A DNA stretch of 24,742 nucleotides, from positions 1 to 24,742 of the IMG/VR virus record IMGVR_UViG_3300022848_000065. One strand, given 5' to 3'. Shown here in pieces: positions 20,146 through 24,742 of this stretch (its first letter is position 1; every line of letters starts with the position of its first letter). The stretch comes from a virus. A program made the position numbers and the translations under genes. The notes under the pieces were generated by a model, which ran no database searches, was not told the origin of the DNA, and saw nothing but the letters and a program-made list of their open reading frames with translations.

Positions 20146-20775
20146 CTATAGTGAAGCTTTGTATGAGTCGAGGATTTCTGCTTTGTTAATCTTGCGATTA
20201 GCATCTGCCCAACTCTTGTCCGCTTCTCTTTGAGTACAGTTGTATTCCCCTAATAGGTTTAGGTTCATAGCAATAGTGTTTACTAACATCTCTAACTCAG
20301 CTACATTAGGCTGAATACCTGCTTTAGCTAGAGGACGAGCGTTAGGGTCTACGATTACATCAACTCCATTGATTTCTATAGCTAGCTCATCTGCTAAGTA
20401 CGGTAGGCGACCATATGCATTGATGATGTCTGTACGAGTATCTCCGTCGAATGTAGCCCAGATAGTTTCAGAGATAGATTCTCTAAGGTCTCCTTTCATA
20501 TACTGAAGTGCTGAAGCTATGGCTACTATTGTTTCAACATTACCATTGTATGTGAAGCCTGAGAATACTGGCTTCTCTGTGATGTCTGCAATACGAGTTG
20601 TGATAGCACCAAGAGTTCTACCGTCTTTCTGACGCATTAACTTATTAGCACCACTCTCTGTGGAAAGGATTGCTATCCTACGGTCTAATGCTTTTGCTGA
20701 TGCTTTTGCTTCGATACCGGCTACTAATGCTTCTAGAGTAGTTGTTGCTGTTGTGCTTAAGTTAGTGATGTTCAT
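20146..20775 (-). CDS. Candidate small subunit of the RNA polymerase, 209 aa
   Basis: The product is helical with an Ala- and Thr-rich N-terminus (MNITNLSTTATTTLEALVAG), a basic stretch near 49-66 (MRQKDGRTLGAITTRIAD) and a helical end (NRKINKAEILDSYK). No motif alone names it. In N4 the RNA polymerase II gene pair has a smaller subunit gene just before the larger one, and this gene holds the same place 56 bases before the polymerase gene with matching size, so a role as the N-terminal partner subunit is inferred. It could equally be an unrelated early protein. AAGGAATCAATAA precedes the ATG. Confidence 0.5.
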   Translation of the reverse strand: MNITNLSTTATTTLEALVAGIEAKASAKALDRRIAILSTESGANKLMRQKDGRTLGAITTRIADITEKPVFSGFTYNGNVETIVAIASALQYMKGDLRESISETIWATFDGDTRTDIINAYGRLPYLADELAIEINGVDVIVDPNARPLAKAGIQPNVAELEMLVNTIAMNLNLLGEYNCTQREADKSWADANRKINKAEILDSYKASL

Positions 20776-20853
20776 TTATTGATTCCTTGGTTTAGTGGTG
20801 AGTTTGGTTAGCACCTTTTCAGGGTACGCTTGAGGCTAGTTATAATAGATTTA

Positions 20854-20985
20854 TTATGCTTTTGAGTTTCTAAGGATTGTTATGGAACCATTACACATTA
20901 ATTCTCGAAGAGAATGTAGAGGCTTAGGTGTACGAGGTGAGTGAAGTGGACGGTAGCTACGGCTAGTACGAGTACGAGTAGTCAT
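20854..20985 (-). CDS. Small basic protein overlapping a hairpin promoter, 43 aa
   Basis: The product starts MTTRTRTSRSYRPLHSPRTPKPLHSLREL, strongly basic with Arg, Thr and Ser repeats, suggesting nucleic-acid binding or disorder. Its ATG overlaps the stop of the 58-aa gene (TAATG). The hairpin promoter element at 20888-20915 lies within its coding sequence, over the HSLREL codons, so protein and promoter share DNA. Confidence 0.5.
   Translation of the reverse strand: MTTRTRTSRSYRPLHSPRTPKPLHSLRELMCNGSITILRNSKA
20888..20915 (-). promoter_or_regulatory. Hairpin promoter element 1 (N4 virion-RNAP type)
   Basis: On the plus strand, which is the template for leftward genes, CC-ATT-ACAC-ATTA is followed by ATTCTC-GAA-GAGAAT: a 6 bp stem with a 3-base loop with A at its centre. 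Four copies in the window share CC-N3-ACAC-N3-A with identical spacing before the hairpin. N4 virion RNA polymerase recognises such template-strand hairpins. This copy precedes the RNA polymerase gene pair. Confidence 0.7.
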
Positions 20986-21161
20986 TATCTCTTCTCCGCT
21001 GATACTTCTAAGGTAGCTAGTCTGAGGCTGAATGGAGTTGCTCTTACCACTTGGTGAGGAGTTCCTACTGGTTTACATTGCGTTACGAATGAGGTTCTTA
21101 GGTATGCTTGTACCATTGCTGTTTCTTTTCTACTTTGGATTGCTGATTCTAATCTTGTCAT
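20985..21161 (-). CDS. Small basic protein, 58 aa
   Basis: The product starts MTRLESAIQSRKETAMVQAYLRTSF and is basic with one Cys. Its ATG overlaps the TGA of the preceding broken frame (ATGA) and its stop overlaps the 43-aa start (TAATG), so three small genes are chained. Function unknown. Confidence 0.55.
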   Translation of the reverse strand: MTRLESAIQSRKETAMVQAYLRTSFVTQCKPVGTPHQVVRATPFSLRLATLEVSAEKR

Positions 21162-21359
21162 TGTGAGTCCTTTAGGCTTAGTGGAGAGTAGTGGATATTA
21201 GGTCTGATTCTATACTTAAATAAAAGGTGGAAGGCCTTTATGTCACTTTCTATAATTACCTCTGCAGGTAGATTATATTTAGTCTCTAGTTCTAATGCTA
21301 GAAGTGGCAAGCCTCTATCTGAGACTTCTCCTATTAATGTCTTCTTGTTGGTAGTTCAT
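21158..21359 (-). pseudogene. Small gene with a frameshift near its start
   Basis: The ATG at 21359 (AAAGGCATACT before it) opens only MNYQQEDINRRSLR before a stop. In the next frame KTLIGEVSDRGLPLLALELE and FHLLFKYRIRPNIHYSPLSL run on to a TGA that overlaps the next gene's ATG as ATGA, a typical junction. One base too many within about 20 bases of the CAACAAGAAGAC stretch explains the break. It is either a real frameshift, a base-call error or a programmed shift. Confidence 0.5.
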
Positions 21360-21577
21360 AGTATGCCTTTATGGTATTTATGTAATTGTTGAAGGCTCGT
21401 AGTAAGAGCTGGGCTGAAGTGCCTTTATGCCACTTTTATTATTGTACACGACTAAACCTCGCTGTACCTTATGTTTGCAAGGGTTTTAGGTGGTGTTTTT
21501 GCGAGGCTTCTATATTACTAGAGTTTCTGTAAGACAGAGACGATACTAGTCCACACGGCGTTACGTGTATACTGGTG

Positions 21578-22048
21578 CTATAGTACTGCTATATTTGTAT
21601 CTATAGCTATAGGTTTAGGTATAGTCTGTGCTAAGGCTACTAAATCTGTCTCTGAATAGTCTAAGGTAACTTCGTCCTCTTCTATAGATACAGGTGCGTC
21701 TGGGTAGTTAATACTCTCTAAGGCCTTGCGTAGGACCCTTTGGTGCTCTTTAGAGGCTATGCGTCTAGCGTAGTATCTTATAGCTTTATCTCCTAGTACG
21801 AATACTATTGTGGTGGAGTTAATCTTATGTACTTCTAGTAGCCCTGAGTGGACTAGTTGTCGTTTAGCCTCTTGGTATGTTGTTAGCCCCATAGTACAGA
21901 GGTACGCCATAGCAGTGTCTGATAGGTCTGGTGGAGATTTAGCTAGTACTCCGTATAGCTTGATAGCTGTTGTGTAATAGTGGTGGCGTTTAAGCCACTT
22001 CTTATCAGTGGCTACGACTATATCTCTTTGGAGTAGTTCGTAATTCAT
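21578..22048 (-). CDS. Winged-helix-like early protein, 156 aa
   Basis: Residues 30-110 follow a helix-helix-helix-wing order: LYGVLAKSPP, TAMAYLCTMGLTTYQEAKRQLVHSGLLEVHKI and TTIVFVLGDKAIRYYARR. This is suggestive of a winged-helix DNA-binding domain, with TYQEAKRQLVHSGLL as recognition helix and turn. The end (110-156) is acidic and likely flexible. It lies between hairpin promoters 2 and 1, fitting an early regulator, but no family is recognised. AAAGGGTAACT precedes the ATG. Confidence 0.55.
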   Translation of the reverse strand: MNYELLQRDIVVATDKKWLKRHHYYTTAIKLYGVLAKSPPDLSDTAMAYLCTMGLTTYQEAKRQLVHSGLLEVHKINSTTIVFVLGDKAIRYYARRIASKEHQRVLRKALESINYPDAPVSIEEDEVTLDYSETDLVALAQTIPKPIAIDTNIAVL

Positions 22049-22267
22049 AGTTACCCTTTATGTCATATTTGGTATTGTAGTGTACATAGGCTTAAGTGTA
22101 GCTTAGTATGTACAGAGGTTGTTTAGTGGTTGTTGTAGGTGGAGTGTTTGTTAGGGCTGTGAGAGGCGTGTACAGTACCTACGAGCCTCTCTACGCCACG
22201 ATCTCCCCTAAAGGCTACTCCAGTACCTTATTGAAGTAGCGACCCGTCACGGGTCTCCTAGAAGGTC

Positions 22268-22429
22268 TTACGAGATAGTAGCTAGTACTTGTGTGAGGAT
22301 TCCCACAACTACTCCTAGAATATATATAGTGAGTCGTTTACAAGGCTCTAGCGCCTCTTCTATAGAGTCTACCACCTTCTTCACTTGTTGCCACCTATCA
22401 CAAGCCCTACTAGGCTTACTAGGCGCCAT
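22268..22429 (-). CDS. C-terminally anchored small protein, 53 aa
   Basis: The product starts MAPSKPSRACDRWQQVKKVVDSIEEALEPCKRL and ends in one membrane helix (about 34-52). Its first 49 coding bases overlap the 43-aa membrane gene in another frame. No separate ribosome site is seen, so it would rely on re-initiation or coupling. Two cysteines flank a helical part. Function unknown. Confidence 0.45.
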   Translation of the reverse strand: MAPSKPSRACDRWQQVKKVVDSIEEALEPCKRLTIYILGVVVGILTQVLATIS

Positions 22430-22512
22430 ACGACTGTTGTGTATACTAGTGCTACTATTGGCACTATTATAGGCCAGAACATCAGCACCAAGACCATTGT
22501 TATTATTTCCAT
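22381..22512 (-). CDS. Small membrane protein, 43 aa
   Basis: The product starts MEIITMVLVLMFWPIIVPIVALVYTTVVW: a long hydrophobic run of about 27 residues, then a shorter LVSLVGLVIG and GGNK. AAGGAGATAACA gives an excellent ribosome site. The TGA stop lies inside the 53-aa frame. Early, probably acting on the host membrane. Confidence 0.6.
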   Translation of the reverse strand: MEIITMVLVLMFWPIIVPIVALVYTTVVWRLVSLVGLVIGGNK

Positions 22513-22579
22513 TGTTATCTCCTTATATACACAAAGGCTTTGCCTTTATGCTATTTTGTAAAAGGTAGTTATACCCCTT

Positions 22580-22822
22580 CTACTTCATTAGCTCATCGAT
22601 GTCACTCATCTTGAACCACTTGTCTCCGTGTTTAGCCTTAGAGGCTACTACCTTATCAGCTAACTCTTTATAGTCTTCTTGTAAATCTACTTCAGAGTCC
22701 TTAGTAGTTAGTATGACCTTCTCTCTCCATATAGCAGTTTGACTGAACACCCCTCTTCTGAGGTTCCAAGCTAGGATTAAGAATATAGGTACAAGTACCA
22801 TTGCAATTGTTACTTCGAACAT
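22580..22822 (-). CDS. N-terminally anchored small protein, 80 aa
   Basis: One membrane helix (about 3-20), a basic joint (NLRRG), then an acidic cytoplasmic helical part (SEVDLQEDYKELADKVVASKAKHG) ending DIDELMK. ATGGAGATAAT precedes the start. It is the first gene downstream of hairpin promoter 2. Function unknown. Confidence 0.65.
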   Translation of the reverse strand: MFEVTIAMVLVPIFLILAWNLRRGVFSQTAIWREKVILTTKDSEVDLQEDYKELADKVVASKAKHGDKWFKMSDIDELMK

Positions 22823-22870
22823 ATTATCTCCATTAGTTTATTAGCAAGTAATGACCATAACCATTAAATA

Positions 22871-22898
22871 CCGCCACACACGAATCCTCGAAGAGGAT
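22871..22898 (-). promoter_or_regulatory. Hairpin promoter element 2 (N4 virion-RNAP type)
   Basis: Plus-strand CC-GCC-ACAC-ACGA is followed by ATCCTC-GAA-GAGGAT, with the same spacing as the other three copies. It lies after terminator 23035-23063 and about 50 bases before the 80-aa gene, exactly where a new transcription unit would begin. Confidence 0.75.
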
Positions 22899-23034
22899 AT
22901 GAGGCAAGGATAGCCGGCCTATCAAGTAGCTGGGTAGCACTAGGTAGAAGGATAGCCCTACTCCGTAGGCCTCTCCAGCAACGGTGTGGTAGCTTTAGCA
23001 GAGCAGTTGCTGTGGCTGATGTGTGGGTTGCCCT

Positions 23035-23063
23035 AAAAAAACAAGAGCAACCCGAAGGTTACT
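23035..23063 (-). terminator. UUCG-loop Rho-independent terminator
   Basis: On the minus strand AGTAACC-TTCG-GGTTGCT pairs over 7 positions with one U-G wobble, then CTTG and seven T. The wobble is a mismatch on the other strand, so it works leftward. The left arm and loop are identical to the terminator at 17940-17971. Confidence 0.85.
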
Positions 23064-23068
23064 AATGT

Positions 23069-23161
23069 CTACACAGTCTTTAGCCACTTAGCGAAGTGAC
23101 AAACAGTACCATTTGGGTACACAGTTAAGTATATGGCTAGCTTGTTAGTTAGCTTGTTCAT
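23069..23161 (-). CDS. Small basic peptide, 30 aa
   Basis: The frame MNKLTNKLAIYLTVYPNGTV has a good ribosome site (AAAGGAACATACT) and ends 6 bases before the UUCG terminator hairpin, so it is the last gene of its unit. Amphipathic; function unknown. Confidence 0.5.
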   Translation of the reverse strand: MNKLTNKLAIYLTVYPNGTVCHFAKWLKTV

Positions 23162-23172
23162 AGTATGTTCCT

Positions 23173-23274
23173 TTAGAACGGATGATGTGAGGTGTTATGG
23201 TCAAGGATGACCAAAGCTACTGCACATATTAAACAGAGGGTTGCAACAAACAACACATCGTATGATATTACCAT
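23173..23274 (-). CDS. Small membrane peptide, 33 aa
   Basis: MVISYDVLFVATLCLICAVALVI is one membrane helix, followed by a His-rich tail (LDHNTSHHPF). It is coupled to the 118-aa gene by TAATG. Function unknown. Confidence 0.55.
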   Translation of the reverse strand: MVISYDVLFVATLCLICAVALVILDHNTSHHPF

Positions 23275-23630
23275 TAGTAGGCTACCTCGTTAATAGGTGG
23301 CTCTATTGGCTTTGCCATTGGCATTACTTGGATACCTTTGGCCTTTGTATACTTCAATGACCCTGATGCTAGACCAGAGTTTACTAAATCTACTGAGGCA
23401 ACTAGCGCCTCGACTTTATCTACAGGAGTACTTAGTTCAATACCAGCTATTACAGCTGATACACGAGTTGCTTCGTACTTGAGGTTGTTGAGGGTGTAAT
23501 CCTTACCCTTCAAGAAGGCTACAGTCTTGTCAGCTGTAAGCCCTTTATGTTGTAAGTAACTAGCAAGTTGGACGTGATTGTCCCAAGTTGCTCTAACAGC
23601 TGCCACAGGTGGCTGTATACTTCTTCCCAT
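23274..23630 (-). CDS. Early protein of unknown function, 118 aa
   Basis: The product starts MGRSIQPPVAAVRATWDNHVQLASYLQHKGLTADKTVAFLKGKDYTLNNLKYEATRV. The first 60 residues suggest a helix-turn-helix-like unit with TLNNLKYEATRV as a possible contact helix. The rest is Val- and Ala-rich, with a Pro-rich end. It may bind DNA, but this is weak. It is downstream of hairpin promoter 3. TAAGGAGTTAACA precedes the start. Confidence 0.6.
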   Translation of the reverse strand: MGRSIQPPVAAVRATWDNHVQLASYLQHKGLTADKTVAFLKGKDYTLNNLKYEATRVSAVIAGIELSTPVDKVEALVASVDLVNSGLASGSLKYTKAKGIQVMPMAKPIEPPINEVAY

Positions 23631-23640
23631 TGTTAACTCC

Positions 23641-23916
23641 TTATGCTTTAGGTGTTCTAGCGATTAGTCTGTCAAATGCTTGACAACTTTCTGCTATACT
23701 TGCTTCAGTTAGACCTTGGTCTAAGAACTCATTCATCGTCTCCACTTCACTTTGTATGCTATTCATCTGAGCATTACGGACCATTGCTTTAGCTTGTACT
23801 TCTATAGTACTTGTGAGTGAGTTACCTATGCTTTTGCGGAATCTTGCAGATGGAAACATCCACATTGCCATGATTGCTAGTGCGATAAGTGTAAAAGTGG
23901 GTATAAGTTCTTCCAT
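23641..23916 (-). CDS. N-terminally anchored helical protein, 91 aa
   Basis: One membrane helix (about 6-22), a basic joint (SARFRKS), then a helical cytoplasmic part with EVQAKAMVRNAQMNSIQSEVETMNEFL. GTAGGAGGTTACAACA precedes the ATG, one of the best ribosome sites here. It is the first gene after hairpin promoter 3. Function unknown; probably an early envelope-associated protein. Confidence 0.65.
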   Translation of the reverse strand: MEELIPTFTLIALAIMAMWMFPSARFRKSIGNSLTSTIEVQAKAMVRNAQMNSIQSEVETMNEFLDQGLTEASIAESCQAFDRLIARTPKA

Positions 23917-24035
23917 TGTTGTAACCTCCTACGGTTTAATGAATATGATTAGCCATTCGGCAAGCTTTGTAAAGAGTTCTAGTATCGCTAGGTCTTACGG
24001 TTAGAGGATACCGATGTTGTCTGTTCTCTATTCTT

Positions 24036-24063
24036 CCACTACACTCTACTCCTCAAAGAGGAG
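24036..24063 (-). promoter_or_regulatory. Hairpin promoter element 3 (N4 virion-RNAP type)
   Basis: Plus-strand CC-ACT-ACAC-TCTA is followed by CTCCTC-AAA-GAGGAG. It overlaps the last codons and stop of the 52-aa gene and precedes the 91-aa gene by about 120 bases. Same spacing as the other copies. Confidence 0.7.
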
Positions 24064-24197
24064 GTTACTGCCACTCCAAGTACTAGCCAGTACTCATTGA
24101 GGTAGTATGTAGGCTCTGCTATCTCTATTACTTCCTCGAATGAATCTAAGTCAAACTTAGCATCATAGTTGTTATAGTTAAGGCTTGTGTACTTCAT
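24039..24197 (-). CDS. First early gene, small acidic protein, 52 aa
   Basis: The product starts MKYTSLNYNNYDAKFDLDSFEEVIEI and is acidic in the first 30 residues, then more hydrophobic (YWLVLGVAV). AAGGAGTATCAA is a strong ribosome site. Hairpin promoter 4 lies about 60 bases upstream. Its last codons (VTSSLRSRV) are formed by hairpin promoter 3, so the end of the protein may be dictated by the promoter. Function unknown. Confidence 0.6.
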   Translation of the reverse strand: MKYTSLNYNNYDAKFDLDSFEEVIEIAEPTYYLNEYWLVLGVAVTSSLRSRV

Positions 24198-24256
24198 TTG
24201 ATACTCCTTGAGTAGTAGCTCATCGACTCAGGTGAGTGCAAGCTAGTCTACTGGTA

Positions 24257-24284
24257 CCACCACACTGTACTCAGCTAAGCTGAG
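24257..24284 (-). promoter_or_regulatory. Hairpin promoter element 4 (N4 virion-RNAP type)
   Basis: Plus-strand CC-ACC-ACAC-TGTA is followed by CTCAGC-TAA-GCTGAG. The stem sequence differs from the other copies while pairing, spacing and the CC-N3-ACAC-N3-A block are k kept, which is covariation-like support. It precedes the first gene. Confidence 0.7.
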
Positions 24285-24742
24285 CTACAACTAATACTAC
24301 TGGCAAGTTTCTTGGGTCCCTTTGCTCTGTTAGCTAGGCGGGGGGTGGGAGGTGCAGTGTGGGTTTGTGTGGGCTATACTAACCCCCTACCAAAAAATAA
24401 CAAAATATCCCCATAAGCCAAACAGCTGAGAACCTACCATCTCCACTGCCTACTACCCTCTTGTGGACCCTCCCTCTCAAGGCAACCACACCTACTTACC
24501 TGCCCCACCACCCACCCTCTACCTTCCCTACCGTCGCTACCGCTCCTAGCTAAGGCCTAGCTACCACCTACACACACTATACCTCTCCCTCTTCTCCATC
24601 CTCCTCCTCCTCCTCCTCCCCCTTAGCTGCCAATAGCTATTTCCATAAATCCCCTATATAAGGGAACCACTACCTAGATTAATTCAGAAATACCAACTAC
24701 AATTCCTGAAAAATAAAAATATTACTATAAGGCACATAAGGC
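24285..24742. other. Gene-free right end, possible genome terminus
   Basis: No gene is supported. The plus strand is C- and T-rich with few G between about 24366 and 24640 and carries seven TCC units in a row (24599-24619). The outermost 90 bases are AT-rich with an imperfect inverted repeat (TTCAGGAAT against ATTTCTGAA on the minus strand). Being upstream of the first early promoter, it could be the terminal repeat of an N4-like genome, but only one end is in view. Confidence 0.4.

Noticed and set aside
21529-21541. TCTGT-AAG-ACAGA hairpin as a promoter
   Set aside because: Only 5 pairs and no ACAC block on the expected side.
22233-22247. GACCCG-TCA-CGGGTC hairpin as a fifth promoter
   Set aside because: It has a 6 bp stem and 3-base loop but lacks the CC-N3-ACAC-N3-A block and the central purine.
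22899-23034. Minus-strand open frames of about 55 codons across hairpin promoter 2
   Set aside because: Neither frame has a start codon or ribosome site, and the stretch lies between a terminator and a promoter.
1-24742. CRISPR array or insertion sequence
   Set aside because: No regularly spaced repeats and no transposase; the only tandem repeats are the pentapeptide codons and a TCC run.

Overview
The window reads as the early and middle part of a bacteriophage genome, most like the N4 group (Schitoviridae). This rests on four things: a single-subunit T7-type RNA polymerase gene preceded by a smaller companion gene; four copies of a hairpin element that resembles the promoters used by the virion RNA polymerase of N4; a T7-type DNA polymerase exonuclease module with thyX; and dozens of tiny, tightly packed genes. 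Every supported gene lies on the minus strand, so transcription runs from high to low coordinates. Most junctions are TAATG, ATGA or a gap of a few bases, and most starts have an AAGGA-type Shine-Dalgarno. The host is bacterial but cannot be named from this sequence.

Layout in the direction of transcription. 24742-24285 is a gene-free, pyrimidine-rich stretch that may be the genome end. 24284-20854 is the early region: tiny genes, mostly membrane or basic proteins, punctuated by four hairpin promoter candidates (24257-24284, 24036-24063, 22871-22898, 20888-20915) and one UUCG-loop terminator (23035-23063). 20775-17966 holds the RNA polymerase pair and a conserved phage protein, closed by two tandem terminators (17877-17971). 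17835-12509 is a run of small conserved phage proteins, a membrane-anchored HNH nuclease, a degenerate GIY-YIG protein and an SPFH-like lipoprotein. 12509-11220 is an AT-rich block with three broken small genes and a pentapeptide-repeat protein. 10565-5676 holds unrecognised small proteins, a 619-base gene-free stretch with tRNA-like elements (9521-10139), a consensus sigma-70 promoter (7088-7116), a winged-helix protein and a nuclease-like protein with four zinc-finger repeats. 5672-996 holds a DUF6378 protein, ThyX, a DUF7220 membrane protein and the exonuclease part of a T7-type DNA polymerase that stops before its polymerase domain. 1-795 is a gene-free, hairpin-rich stretch.

How it may work (inference): an RNA polymerase carried in the virion would start at the four template-strand hairpins and express the early genes and the second polymerase, which would then read the middle genes for nucleotide metabolism and replication. 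One host-type promoter gives the winged-helix/nuclease block a separate start.

The most notable observations are the hairpin promoter family with fixed spacing, the compact RNA polymerase with Phe at the position of T7 Tyr639, the polymerase-less DNA polymerase gene beside a structured non-coding region, and several genes broken by one base or one stop codon. The breaks may be real or may be base-call errors.
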